The translations under genes were made by a program, and so were the position numbers. From positions 197,413 through 261,412 of the forward strand of contig NZ_SDEA01000003.1 in assembly GCF_004522155.1 (NCBI RefSeq): a stretch of DNA of 64,000 nt, in the 5' to 3' direction. Below are positions 1 to 11,019 of this stretch, piece after piece. The stretch comes from Paracoccus luteus. Lineage in GTDB: Bacteria > Pseudomonadota > Alphaproteobacteria > Rhodobacterales > Rhodobacteraceae. A model generated the notes under the pieces. The model was not told where the DNA came from. It saw only the letters and a list, made by a program, of their open reading frames with translations, and searched no databases. Within the stretch, counting starts at the first letter, position 1. Each line of letters starts with the position of its first letter.

Positions 1-2
1 CG

Positions 3-554
3 GGTGACCTGACCCCGATCCGCCCGGCGCCGCTGTATACCCGCCCGGCGTCGTTCCTGAACGCGCTGGTCCAGGCCTGCACGCCGGGCAACACCACGCT
101 GGTCAACGCCGCGGGCGCGGCGCTGCTGGCGCGCGCGGCCCCGGCTGCGGCGCGCGCCGGCGTGGTGTCGCACGACTGGTTCACCTATCAGCTGATCGCG
201 GGCGCGGGGGGCGTCGTCCTGCGCGATCCGGCGCAGACTGTGCTGTATCGCCAGCATCCGCGGAACGTCATGGGGCGCAACGACACGCTGCGCGCGCGGG
301 CGGCGCGGCTGGCGATGCTGGGGGCGGGCGATTATGGCGCGTGGCTGGCGGCCAACCACGCGGCGCTGCGGGCGGTTGCGCCGATGCTGACCGACGCGAA
401 CCGCGCGGTGCTGGACCAGTTCGGCCGCACGCTGGCCGCCCCCGGCCCGGCCGCGGCGGCGCGGCTGGCGCGGCTGGGGGTCTATCGCCAGACCCGCGCC
501 GGCACGGCGGCGCTGCTGCTGGCCGCGGCCGCGGGCAGGTTGCGCGGGCGCTGA
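3..554 (+). CDS. Glycosyltransferase family 2, C-terminal part (cut by window start)
   Basis: The reading frame is open from the first complete codon at base 3 to the TGA at 552-554, so the gene begins before the window. The visible 183 residues match the C-terminal part of GT2 glycosyltransferases that resemble rhamnosyltransferases: a PGNTTLVN segment, then HDWFTYQLIAGAGG and LYRQHPRNVMGRN. The HDW...YR.H..N pattern is typical after the catalytic GT-A core in enzymes that add sugars to lipopolysaccharide or exopolysaccharide. The metal-binding DXD and the nucleotide-sugar site would lie upstream. Acceptor and donor cannot be read from this fragment. The convergent ynfA-like gene follows 31 bases later. 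Confidence 0.8.
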   Translation, partial: GDLTPIRPAPLYTRPASFLNALVQACTPGNTTLVNAAGAALLARAAPAAARAGVVSHDWFTYQLIAGAGGVVLRDPAQTVLYRQHPRNVMGRNDTLRARAARLAMLGAGDYGAWLAANHAALRAVAPMLTDANRAVLDQFGRTLAAPGPAAAARLARLGVYRQTRAGTAALLLAAAAGRLRGR

Positions 555-585
555 GCGTTCCCGCCGCGCGGCGAATCCCCCGCGG

Positions 586-927
586 TCAGTCCCGAACCAT
601 CCCCCCGATCAGGATGATGGCCATCCCGGCCAGGCAGACCGCCGCCCCGACCACATCCCATCGCGTCGGCGTCTGGCCCTCGACGGCCCACAGCCAGGCG
701 ACCGACGCGGCGATATAGACCCCGCCATAGGCCGCATAGGCACGGCCCGCAAAGCCCGCATCGACCTGCGTCAGCAGCCACGCGAACAGCATCAGGGCGG
801 CGACGCCGGGCACCAGCCACAGGACCGGGCGTCCCAGCCGCAGCCAGGCCCAGAACGCAAAGCATCCGGCAATCTCGGCCAGCGCCGCAAGCCCATAGGC
901 CGCAAGCGAGGCGGGCAGGTTCGTCAT
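586..927 (-). CDS. YnfA family (UPF0060) small membrane protein
   Basis: This 113-residue protein has about four hydrophobic segments and the YnfA/UPF0060 hallmarks: an N-terminal [17 protein letters not shown] segment, [18 protein letters not shown] in the third helix and a short charged loop before a final helix. The length matches the family (about 108-113). Members are inner-membrane proteins of the small multidrug-resistance-like fold. Their role is poorly defined, and some have been linked to efflux of cationic compounds. It stands alone, convergent with the preceding glycosyltransferase and divergent from nothing obvious. Family assignment is firm; function is not. Confidence 0.9.
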   Translation of the reverse strand: MTNLPASLAAYGLAALAEIAGCFAFWAWLRLGRPVLWLVPGVAALMLFAWLLTQVDAGFAGRAYAAYGGVYIAASVAWLWAVEGQTPTRWDVVGAAVCLAGMAIILIGGMVRD

Positions 928-1038
928 CGGCGTGTTCCCTCCGGCCTGCGGGACAGCAGCCCGCCGGGACCGTCAGACCAACCTGCCCACGCCCCCCGGC
1001 AAGCCCGCGCAAACCGACCCGCCCGGGCCCTGTCTCTC

Positions 1039-1095
1039 TTGCAAAAATATCCCGGGGGAGGCCCGCAGGGCCGGGGGCAGTGCCCCCGAACCCCG
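1039..1095 (-). terminator. Double stem-loop element downstream of secA
   Basis: Read on the minus strand just after the secA stop, the DNA forms GGGGGCACTGCCCCC, then a second GC hairpin (GGCCCTGCGGGCC), then CCCCCGGGATATTTTTGC. Two adjacent hairpins followed by a T-run fit an intrinsic terminator for secA. The same arrangement of G/C hairpins ending in GGGATATTT is, from memory, common behind genes in Rhodobacteraceae. Confidence 0.65.
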
Positions 1096-1097
1096 GC

Positions 1098-3803
<2,706 letters not shown>

Positions 3804-3920
3804 GTTGTCCTTGTCGGGTCTGTGGCGCCGCGGGCGCGCTGGCCCACTTGCCCCGACCGATGGCCTTGCCCTATCACAGGCCGGAAAATCGGCGGCGGGC
3901 GCGCATTTTCGGTTGCGCCG

Positions 3921-3949
3921 GATGTAGGCCCCGCCACCACCACTGTCAA
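3921..3949 (-). promoter_or_regulatory. Predicted sigma-70-type promoter of secA
   Basis: On the minus strand the -35 is TTGACA (3944-3949) and the -10 is TACATC (3921-3926), with a 17-base spacer. Transcription would start near 3914, about 110 bases before the secA ATG. The -35 is a perfect consensus match, which is rare in this GC-rich DNA. Confidence 0.65.
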
Positions 3950-4002
3950 CGCTGCCGCCCGGTCAACAGGCCGTCATGCGCCAGCCCGGAAAGGGATTTC
4001 CC

Positions 4003-4947
4003 ATGAAGCTTGCGACCCGTTCGACGACGCTGTCCGCCGCCCTTGTCGCGGCGCTGGCCTGCGCCGCGCCCGCGATGGCGCAGACGCCCGCGCCCGCCGA
4101 CGCGCAAGCCGCCCCCCCGGCCGCCCCGGCCGCCGCCCCCACCGTGACGACCGCCGCCCCCGCGACGGGGCCTGCAAGCGCCGACACCGTCGTCGCCACC
4201 GTCAACGGCGAGACGATCACCCTGGGCCAGATGATCGCGATGAAATCCGGGCTGCACGACCAGGCGGTGGCCGAGATGCCGGCGGCGGCGCTTTACGACC
4301 TGATGCTGGACCAGATGATCCGCCAGACCGCCGTGGCGCAGCTGGGACAGGGCCAGATGACCGCCCGCGACCGCGCGGCGCTGGACATCGACCGGCGCGC
4401 CTATCTGTCGGGGGCCGCGATGGAACGCATCGCCGCGGCCGAGCCGACCGACGCCGAGCTGCGCGCGGTCTATGACAAGGCGTTCCCCGCGCAGGCCGAA
4501 CCCAAGACCGAATACAGCGCCGCCCACATCCTTGTTGAAACCGAGGAGGCCGCCAAGGCCATCGCCGACGAGCTGGCCAAAGGCGCCGACTTCGGCACGC
4601 TGGCCGAGGAGCGGTCCACCGACAACAGCGGCCCGAACAAGGGCGACCTGGGCTGGTTCACCCCCGACATGATGGTCAAGCCGTTCGCCGATGCCGTCGT
4701 CGCGCTGGAAAAAGGCGCGGTATCGGCCCCCGTCCAGTCGCAGTTCGGCTGGCACGTCATCAAGCTGAACGACACCCGCACCCAGGCCGCGCCCGAGTTC
4801 GACACGATCAAGGACCAGCTTGCGATGCAGGTCCGCCGCGAGCGGGTCGAGGCCGCGATCCAGTCCGAGGTCGGCCGCGCCGCCATCGAAAAGGTGCCGG
4901 GCATCGACCCCGCGACGCTGAACGACGCCGCCCTGCTGGAGAAGTGA
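4003..4947 (+). CDS. Periplasmic peptidyl-prolyl isomerase, parvulin type (PpiC/SurA-like)
   Basis: The 314-residue product starts with a clear Sec signal peptide (MKLATRST then a hydrophobic stretch ending AAPAMAQ), so the ATG at 4003 is preferred over the in-frame ATG at 3976. An Ala/Pro-rich linker leads to an N-terminal chaperone-like helical region. A parvulin rotamase domain follows, with SAAHILVETEEAAK, FGTLAEERSTDNSGPNKGDLG, and FGWHVIKLNDTR at its end. It catalyses cis-trans isomerisation of prolyl bonds and helps fold exported proteins, a natural partner to the divergent secA. Its stop lies immediately before argJ, with the argJ ribosome site inside its last codons, so the two are probably co-transcribed. 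Confidence 0.92.
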   Translation: MKLATRSTTLSAALVAALACAAPAMAQTPAPADAQAAPPAAPAAAPTVTTAAPATGPASADTVVATVNGETITLGQMIAMKSGLHDQAVAEMPAAALYDLMLDQMIRQTAVAQLGQGQMTARDRAALDIDRRAYLSGAAMERIAAAEPTDAELRAVYDKAFPAQAEPKTEYSAAHILVETEEAAKAIADELAKGADFGTLAEERSTDNSGPNKGDLGWFTPDMMVKPFADAVVALEKGAVSAPVQSQFGWHVIKLNDTRTQAAPEFDTIKDQLAMQVRRERVEAAIQSEVGRAAIEKVPGIDPATLNDAALLEK

Positions 4948-4949
4948 GC

Positions 4950-6560
4950 ATGAGCGAGGACAAGAAGGCCGGGCCGGGCAAGACGGGCGGCAAGGCGGGC
5001 GCAGGCAAGGGGGGCGGCAAGGCGGGCGGCAAGGCTGGTCGGGCCGGTGGAAAGCCGGACGACAAGGCGGCCGGCAAGGCCACTGACAAGGCCGCGGAAA
5101 AGGCGGCCCGCAAGGCCGCGCGCGAGGCTGCGAAGGCCGCCGAGAAGGCAGGCAAGGCCGAGGCCAAGGCCGCCGAAAGGCAGGCCCGCAAGGCCGCACG
5201 GGCGAACCGGACCGGCAAGGCGGGGTCCGATGCCGCCCCTGCACCCGTCTCTGCACCCGCCGCCGCTGCATCCGCCGCAGCTGCACCAGCCCCTGCACCC
5301 GCACAGCCCGCCGCGAAACGCTTTGCCGTGTCGCCGCTGGCGCCCGCGGCCTTTCCCGACCTGCCCGCCATCGACGGGGTCGAGTTCGCCGCTGGCGCCG
5401 CCGGGATCAAGTATCAGGGCCGCACCGACGTGATGCTGGTCCGGCTGGCGCCGGGCACCGCCATCGCGGGCGCGTTCACGCGCTCGTCCACCCGCGCCGC
5501 CTGCATCCTCGACTGCCAGGACAAGCTGGCGGGCACGCCGGACAGCGCGGCGGGGGCGGCCATCGTCGTCAACTCGGGCAACGCCAACGCCTTTACCGGG
5601 GCCGAGGGCCAGCGCGGCGTCGATGCGGTGACGGGCGCGGTCGCCAAGGCGCTGGGGGTGCCGGCCGGCCGGGTGTTCTCGTCCTCGACCGGGGTCATCG
5701 GCGAGCCGCTGCCGGCCGAGCGCATCGTGGCCATCGTGGACGATCTGCGCGCCGGGCTGGACGCGGGCGGCATCGCCGACGCGGCCCGCGCCATCATGAC
5801 GACCGACACCTTCCCCAAGGGATCGGCGGCCGAGATCGCGGGCGACGGCGGCCCGATCCGCATCGCGGGCATCGCCAAGGGGTCGGGGATGATCGCGCCC
5901 GACATGGCGACGATGCTGGTCTATATCTTCACCGACGCGTCCGTCGCGCCCAAGCTGCTGCAGCGGATGCTGCGCAAGCACATGGACGCCACGTTCAACG
6001 CCATCACCGTGGACAGCGACACATCCACCAGCGACGCGCTGATCTTGGCGGCGACGGGGAAATCGGCGGCCGCGCCGATCACCGACATGCGCGGCAAGGT
6101 CGCCCGCGACTTTCAGGCGGCGCTGGGGCGGGTGATGCTGGACCTGGCCCAGCAGGTCGTCCGCGACGGCGAGGGCGCGACCAAGTTCGTCGAGGTGGCG
6201 GTGACGGGCGCCGCCAGCACCGGCGACGCGCGAAAGGTGGCGCTGTCGATCGCCAACAGCCCGCTGGTCAAGACCGCGCTGGCGGGCGAGGACGCCAACT
6301 GGGGCCGGGTCGTGGCGGCGGTCGGCAAGTCGGGCGCGCAGGCCGACCGCGACCGCCTGGCGATCCGCTTTGGCGACATGGTGCTGGCCGAGAACGGCTG
6401 GCGCGCCCCCGGCTATGACGAGGGGGCGGCCAGCGCCTATATGAAACGCCCCGAGCTGGTGATCGGCGTCGATCTGGGGCTGGGCGACGGCCGCGCGACC
6501 GTGTGGACCTGCGACCTGACCCATCGGTATATCGACATCAACGCCGATTACCGGTCGTGA
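4950..6560 (+). CDS. argJ: Bifunctional glutamate N-acetyltransferase/ornithine acetyltransferase, with a Lys/Ala-rich N-terminal tail
   Basis: ArgJ transfers acetyl from N-acetylornithine to glutamate (the acetyl-recycling arginine route) and can also use acetyl-CoA. The core from about residue 124 matches the whole family: GRTDVMLVRLAPG, VVNSGNANAFTG, the self-cleavage site with Thr321 as nucleophile in APDMATML, and AENGWRAPGYDE near the end. Ahead of it sit about 123 extra residues: a 90-residue KAGGKAA/EKAARKAA histone-H1-like stretch and an Ala/Pro linker. Typical ArgJ is about 405 residues; this is 536. ATG 4950 is chosen because GGAG at 4938-4941 is 8 bases upstream. A later start near 5320 would restore normal length but the frame stays open and lysine-biased throughout. 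mutT overlaps by GTGA. Confidence 0.93.
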   Translation: MSEDKKAGPGKTGGKAGAGKGGGKAGGKAGRAGGKPDDKAAGKATDKAAEKAARKAAREAAKAAEKAGKAEAKAAERQARKAARANRTGKAGSDAAPAPVSAPAAAASAAAAPAPAPAQPAAKRFAVSPLAPAAFPDLPAIDGVEFAAGAAGIKYQGRTDVMLVRLAPGTAIAGAFTRSSTRAACILDCQDKLAGTPDSAAGAAIVVNSGNANAFTGAEGQRGVDAVTGAVAKALGVPAGRVFSSSTGVIGEPLPAERIVAIVDDLRAGLDAGGIADAARAIMTTDTFPKGSAAEIAGDGGPIRIAGIAKGSGMIAPDMATMLVYIFTDASVAPKLLQRMLRKHMDATFNAITVDSDTSTSDALILAATGKSAAAPITDMRGKVARDFQAALGRVMLDLAQQVVRDGEGATKFVEVAVTGAASTGDARKVALSIANSPLVKTALAGEDANWGRVVAAVGKSGAQADRDRLAIRFGDMVLAENGWRAPGYDEGAASAYMKRPELVIGVDLGLGDGRATVWTCDLTHRYIDINADYRS

Positions 6561-6955
6561 AACTGCTGCTGGTCGCGGCGGTCGCGCTGATCGACGCGGA
6601 CGGGCGGGTGCTGCTGGCGCAGCGTCCGCCCGGCAAGCCGCTGGCGGGGCTGTGGGAGTTTCCCGGCGGCAAGGTAGACGCGGGCGAAACGCCCGAGGCC
6701 GCCCTGATCCGCGAGCTGGACGAAGAGCTGGGCATCCAGACCTGGAACAGCTGCCTGGCGCCGCTGACCTTCGCCAGCCACGCCTATGAGGATTTCCACC
6801 TGCTGATGCCGCTGTTCGCCTGCCGCCGCTGGCAGGGCACGCCGCACGGGCGCGAGGGGCAGGCGCTGGCCTGGGCGCGGGCGGGCGAGCTGACCCGCTA
6901 TCCGATGCCGCCCGCGGACCTGCCGCTGATCCCGATTCTGCGCGACTGGCTGTGA
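6557..6955 (+). CDS. mutT: 8-oxo-dGTP diphosphatase (MutT, Nudix)
   Basis: A 132-residue Nudix hydrolase that removes oxidised guanine nucleotides from the precursor pool. The Nudix box G-x5-E-x7-RE-L-x-EE-x-G-I is complete from G38 to I60, preceded by GLWEFPGG. The start is GTG at 6557, overlapping the argJ stop (GTGA). The frame remains open upstream, but those codons lie inside argJ and the GTG gives the usual MutT N-terminus (VKLLLVAAVALID). The argJ-mutT order, often preceded by a PPIase, is common in Rhodobacteraceae. Translational coupling to argJ is likely. Confidence 0.93.
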   Translation: MKLLLVAAVALIDADGRVLLAQRPPGKPLAGLWEFPGGKVDAGETPEAALIRELDEELGIQTWNSCLAPLTFASHAYEDFHLLMPLFACRRWQGTPHGREGQALAWARAGELTRYPMPPADLPLIPILRDWL

Positions 6956-7105
6956 CCATGCGACTTTCGGACGCTGTGACGGATTTGCGTCAACTTTCAG
7001 CAATCGCGCATGGTTCCGCGTCATTCATGGTCTACTAAACTTTTGTCATGTATAACTTGACCTATCCCTGCGGCGGGTGCCTGCAGGCGCAAGGAGGGTC
7101 GCGAG

Positions 7106-7234
7106 TTGATTCGCACGATTACGGTCGGCAGCTGCATTTCGGTCCAGGGCATGTTCGAACGCGACTTGGGCGATGGTCAAATCGCCGTGCGCGTCGGCGA
7201 CCAGACCTATGTCGGCAAGCCGGTAAAACGCTGA
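7106..7234 (+). CDS. 42-residue conserved small protein with TTG start
   Basis: A perfect AAGGAGG at 7091-7097 sits 8 bases before TTG 7106. The frame runs 42 codons to TGA 7232-7234: (M)IRTITVGSCISVQGMFERDL, then GDGQIAVRVGDQTYVGKPVK and R. I recall similar small proteins (start RTITxGSCxSVQG, end RVGxxxYxGRPV) as uncharacterised in Rhodobacteraceae, but I cannot search. It has one Cys and no membrane segment, and looks like a small beta-rich protein. It is followed 26 bases later by a strong intrinsic terminator. An overlapping ORF in another frame (7048-7254) has no ribosome site and is judged spurious. Confidence 0.75.
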   Translation: MIRTITVGSCISVQGMFERDLGDGQIAVRVGDQTYVGKPVKR

Positions 7235-7260
7235 CGCCAACACAGCGGCGTTGATCGCCT

Positions 7261-7286
7261 GGCGTCCCGACCGGGGCGCCTTTTTT
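7261..7286 (+). terminator. Intrinsic terminator after the 42-residue gene
   Basis: GGCGTCCC-gacc-GGGGCGCC forms an 8-bp stem with one G.T pair and a 4-base loop, followed by TTTTTT. It lies 26 bases after the small gene. Two further intact copies occur downstream (7388 and 7630) as part of a tandem repeat. Confidence 0.8.
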
Positions 7287-7750
7287 ATGCCCCGCTGTCA
7301 CGCGGACAGGCTTTCCCCCATGCCGCGCGCGGTGGTCGTATCCGCCTGACCGGACCTGCCTGGGCCGGACCGATCAACCCTTGTGATGGCGTCCCGACCG
7401 GGGCGCCCTTTTTTTGCCCCTGCGCCACGCGGGCACGCTTCCCGGCGATGCCGCGCGCGGTGGTCGCATCCGCCTGACCGGACCCGCCAGGGGCCGGACC
7501 GATCATCCCTTGCGATGGCGCATCGACGGGGCGCGCCCCTGCGTCACGCGGACACTTCCCCCTGCCGCGCGCGGTGGTCGCGTCCGCCTGACCGGACCCG
7601 CCCGGCCCGGACCGATCATCCCTTGCGATGGCGTCCCGACCGGGGCGCCTTTTTTATGCCCCGCTGTCACGCGGACAGGCTTTCCCCCATGCCGCGCGCG
7701 GTGGTCGTGTCCGCCTGACCGGACCCGTCGACCTGCCCGATCCCGCATGG
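7261..7750. repeat. Four tandem ~113-129-bp repeats, each carrying a terminator or its remnant
   Basis: Units start at 7261, 7388, 7517 and 7630. Each begins with the GGCG...CGCC terminator, continues through CACGCGGACA, GCCGCGCGCGGTGGTCG and CCGCCTGACCGGACC, and ends with GGACCGATCATCCCTTGCGAT. Unit 3 has lost the T-run and part of the hairpin and is 113 bp long. Units 1, 2 and 4 keep stem and T-run. Unit 4 diverges after about 100 bp. No gene is supported in this stretch between the 42-residue gene and the infB terminator. Confidence 0.85.
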
Positions 7751-7783
7751 TGCCGCCTCAAGCCACGCGCATCCCCGCAGACG

Positions 7784-7808
7784 CAAAAGGCCGCCCTTTC
7801 GGGCGGCC
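7784..7808 (-). terminator. Intrinsic terminator of the rimP-nusA-ylxR-infB operon
   Basis: On the minus strand GGCCGCCC-gaaa-GGGCGGCC is followed by TTTTGCG. The 8-bp all-GC stem with a GAAA tetraloop and a short T-run starts 24 bases after the infB stop. Confidence 0.8.
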
Positions 7809-7831
7809 CTTGCATTCGCTGGCGGGGAAAA

Positions 7832-10378
7832 TCACAGCTGGCGCTGCACTTCCTCGCGCTCGAAGATTTCGATGACGTCGCCCTTGCGGATGTCGTCGTA
7901 ATTCTCGAACGCCATGCCGCATTCCTGGCCCGACTGGACTTCCTTGACCTCGTCCTTGAACCTTTTCAACGTCTTCAGCGTGCCTTCGTGGATCACCACG
8001 TTGTCGCGCAGCAGGCGCACGCCCGCCGACCGGCGCGCCACGCCCTCGGTCACCAGACAGCCCGCAACGTTGCCGACGCCGGTGACGCGGAAGACCTCGC
8101 GGATCTCGGCATAGCCGATGAAGTTCTCGCGCACCTCGGCCGACAGCAGCCCGCTGGCCGCCGCCTTGATGTCGTCCACCAGGTCATAGATGATCGCGTA
8201 ATAGCGGATCTCGACCCCCTTCTGGTTCGCGGCGTTGCGCGCCGGCGCGTTGGCGCGGACGTTGAAGCCGATGACGGGCGCCCCGCTTGCCTCGGCCAGG
8301 CCGATGTCGCTTTCGGTGATCGCGCCGACGCCGGAATGCAGGACGCGGACCCGCACCTCGTCGTTGCCGACCTTTTCCAGCGCCTGGACGATCGCCTCGG
8401 CCGAACCCTGCACGTCGGCCTTGACCACCACCGGCAGCTCGGCGACCGATTCGTCGGCTTTCGCCTTGGCCATCAGTTCCTGCAGCGTGGTGGCGGCGCC
8501 GGCGGCGGCGCGCTTGTCCTTGGCGGCGGTGATCCGGTAATCCGCGATCTCGCGGGCCTGCGCCTCGGTCTCGACCACGTTCAGCACGTCGCCCGCCTCG
8601 GGGGTGCCGTTCAGGCCCAGCACCTCGACCGGGACGGACGGCGCGGCCCGGGACACGCGTTCGCCCTTGTCGTCGATCAGCGCGCGGACCTTGCCCCACT
8701 GTTCGCCCACGACAAAGATGTCGCCCTGCTTCAGCGTGCCGTTCTGGACCAGAACCGTGGCGACCGGGCCGCGGCCGACGTCCAGCTTGGCCTCGATCAC
8801 GGCGCCAAGGGCGGCGCGGGTCGGGTTGGCCTTCAGCTCCAGGATTTCCGCCTGCAGCGCGATGGCCTCCAGCAGCTCGTCGATGCCCTGGCCGGTCGCG
8901 GCCGAAACCTCGACGTCCTGCACGTCGCCCGACATCGCCTCGACGACGACCTCGTGCTGCAGCAGGTCGGTGCGGACCTTCTGGGGGTTGGCGGTGGGCT
9001 TGTCGATCTTGTTGATCGCCACGATCATCGGGACGCCCGCGGCCTTGGCGTGGTTGATCGCCTCGACCGTCTGCGGCATCACCGCGTCGTCGGCGGCCAC
9101 GACCAGCACCACGATGTCGGTCACGTTGGCCCCCCGCGCCCGCATGGACGTGAAGGCGGCGTGGCCGGGCGTGTCCAGGAAGGTCAGCAGCGAGCCGCTT
9201 TCCGTCGTCACCTGATAGGCGCCGATGTGCTGGGTGATGCCGCCGGCCTCGCCCGACACGACGTTCGCCTGCCGGATGCGGTCCAAGAGCGAGGTCTTGC
9301 CGTGGTCGACGTGGCCCATGATCGTGATGATCGGCGGGCGCGACTGCAGATCCTCGTCGCGGTCATCGACGGTGTCGATCACCTGTTCGACGTCCGAATA
9401 GCTGACGCGGACAGTCTTGTGGCCGAACTCCTCGATCACCAGCTCGGCGGTGTCGGCGTCGATGGCCTGGTTGGCCGTGACCATCATGCCCATCTTCATC
9501 AGGGACTTGATGACCTCGGTCACGCGCTCGGCCATGCGGTTGGCCAGCTCGCCCACCATGATGGTTTCGGGCAGCTGGACGTCGCGCACCTGCTTTTCGG
9601 CGCGATGCGCCTGGCCCATCGCCTTGGCGCGGGCCTTTTCCTGCTTGCGCTTCATGGCCGCAAGGCTGCGGACGCGGCCGCCGTCGCCCGACAGCGCCTG
9701 GGTCAGCGACAGCCGCCCGGTGCGGCGGTTGTCGTCGGCCTTGGCCTTGGCCTTGGCGTCGCTGTCGCCGCCGGTGTCGCGGCGGTCGCGGTCGGTCCGG
9801 CGCGGCGCCGAGGCCACGCCCTTGGTCTCGGCGCGCGCGGCCGCGGCCTCGGCGGTGGCGCGGTCGGTGGACGCGGGCTGCCCCGGCTTGGCGGTGACCT
9901 CGGCCTTTTTCTGGGCGCGCAGCGCCTCTTCGCGCAGCTTGCGGGCGTCTTCCTCGGCCTTGGCCTTCAGCGCCTCTTCGCGTTCGCGCTCCTCGCGCTC
10001 CTTCGCCTCGATCTCGGCGCGGCGGCGGTCGCGTTCCTCCTCGCGGGCCTTTTCCTCGGCGGCGCGGCGGGCGTTGTCCTCGGCCTCGCGCGACTTGGCG
10101 GCGGCCAGCGCCTTCAGGCGGCGTTCCATCTCGGCCTCGGTGATCCCGGCCGGGCGCTTCGAGGGGTCGGAGGCGACCGCGGCGGGCGAGTTGGGACGCG
10201 GCGGAACCGCGCCAGCGGCACCCGCGGCACCCGGCTTGGGCACCACGACGCGCTTGCGCTTGGTCTCGACCACCACGTTATGCGTGCGCCCGTGGCTGAA
10301 GCTCTGCTTCACCTGTCCCGAACGGCCGGTTCCGCCGCCGCCCAGACCCAGGGGTTTCTTTCCGTCTTTATCGCTCAT
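7832..10378 (-). CDS. infB: Translation initiation factor IF-2
   Basis: An 848-residue IF-2, the GTPase that brings fMet-tRNA to the 30S subunit. The start is taken at [13 protein letters not shown] (10378), the common alphaproteobacterial IF-2 beginning, rather than the in-frame ATG at 10417 inside ylxR. The N-terminal third is a charged Ala/Glu/Lys/Arg coiled-coil-like region (about residues 60-210). The G domain has G1 GHVDHGKTS near residue 352, G3 DTPGHAAF and G4 NKID. Domains II, III and C2 follow, ending [18 protein letters not shown]. The start overlaps the ylxR end by 11 bases, so it is the last gene of the operon. Confidence 0.98.
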   Translation of the reverse strand: MSDKDGKKPLGLGGGGTGRSGQVKQSFSHGRTHNVVVETKRKRVVVPKPGAAGAAGAVPPRPNSPAAVASDPSKRPAGITEAEMERRLKALAAAKSREAEDNARRAAEEKAREEERDRRRAEIEAKEREEREREEALKAKAEEDARKLREEALRAQKKAEVTAKPGQPASTDRATAEAAAARAETKGVASAPRRTDRDRRDTGGDSDAKAKAKADDNRRTGRLSLTQALSGDGGRVRSLAAMKRKQEKARAKAMGQAHRAEKQVRDVQLPETIMVGELANRMAERVTEVIKSLMKMGMMVTANQAIDADTAELVIEEFGHKTVRVSYSDVEQVIDTVDDRDEDLQSRPPIITIMGHVDHGKTSLLDRIRQANVVSGEAGGITQHIGAYQVTTESGSLLTFLDTPGHAAFTSMRARGANVTDIVVLVVAADDAVMPQTVEAINHAKAAGVPMIVAINKIDKPTANPQKVRTDLLQHEVVVEAMSGDVQDVEVSAATGQGIDELLEAIALQAEILELKANPTRAALGAVIEAKLDVGRGPVATVLVQNGTLKQGDIFVVGEQWGKVRALIDDKGERVSRAAPSVPVEVLGLNGTPEAGDVLNVVETEAQAREIADYRITAAKDKRAAAGAATTLQELMAKAKADESVAELPVVVKADVQGSAEAIVQALEKVGNDEVRVRVLHSGVGAITESDIGLAEASGAPVIGFNVRANAPARNAANQKGVEIRYYAIIYDLVDDIKAAASGLLSAEVRENFIGYAEIREVFRVTGVGNVAGCLVTEGVARRSAGVRLLRDNVVIHEGTLKTLKRFKDEVKEVQSGQECGMAFENYDDIRKGDVIEIFEREEVQRQL

Positions 10379-11003
10379 CCGCTCTCGAATCCTTCTCGGC
10401 AGCCAAACTGCCGTCATGCCCGCGCAGACCGTTCAGTCTGCTGGCGTCCCTGATCACCTTGTCGGTCAGGCCCCCACGCGCGAGCGCGCTGTGTATGACA
10501 TGATCGCGCCCGAATGCCAAACCCATTTCGGACGCCGTGAGGCATCCGAACCAGCGGCCGCCGGGCGGCGTCCACAACTTGCCCTTGCCACGGTCCGAAC
10601 CGTCGCTGGCCTGCAGCAAGACCTTTGCCTTGCCCGCGGCCAGCCAATCCTTGACCTTCTCGAATCCGGCGACGGCATCGCCGGCCTTGCGTGCCAGCGA
10701 CACCAGTTCGACCACGCGGCGGGCCAGTCCCGCCTCGATTGCGTCCACCAGATCCGGCTCTGCCTTTACTTGGGCCTTCGCGCCGCGGGAAAACAGACCC
10801 TTGGCGACAGCTTTTTCCAGCGACGCGCGGTCGCTGGCCACCCAGAAGCCGCGGCCGGGCAGTTTTTCGGCCAGATCGGGCACCACCATGCCGTCGGCGC
10901 CGGCGACGAAACGGATCAGCCCATGCTTGGGCTGAACCGTGCCGGTGACGATGCACCGCCGTTCCGGCGTCTCGCGATCCTTGGTCCGTCCCCCGCGCGT
11001 CAA
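10368..11003 (-). CDS. YlxR-like RNA-binding protein fused to an L7Ae-like domain
   Basis: A 211-residue protein. The N-terminal domain is YlxR/DUF448: [20 protein letters not shown] and [19 protein letters not shown]. From about residue 85 comes an L7Ae/L30e-like segment ([20 protein letters not shown], then [12 protein letters not shown]). This two-domain form between nusA and infB is usual in alphaproteobacteria. In Firmicutes the YlxR protein modulates RNase P (RnpM); the proteobacterial role is not settled. A basic C-terminus runs into the infB start. It follows nusA after 16 bases in the same operon. Confidence 0.9.
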   Translation of the reverse strand: MTRGGRTKDRETPERRCIVTGTVQPKHGLIRFVAGADGMVVPDLAEKLPGRGFWVASDRASLEKAVAKGLFSRGAKAQVKAEPDLVDAIEAGLARRVVELVSLARKAGDAVAGFEKVKDWLAAGKAKVLLQASDGSDRGKGKLWTPPGGRWFGCLTASEMGLAFGRDHVIHSALARGGLTDKVIRDASRLNGLRGHDGSLAAEKDSRADER

Positions 11004-11019
11004 GCGGCGATCCGGGGCG

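Noticed and set aside
7048..7254. ORF overlapping the 42-residue gene
   Set aside because: No ribosome site, mixed composition and Arg-rich end; the TTG frame with AAGGAGG is better supported.
7628..10453. 940-codon frame opposite infB, and a similar one opposite nusA (10939-13464)
   Set aside because: Both mirror conserved genes codon by codon; length is due to GC bias in the third codon position.
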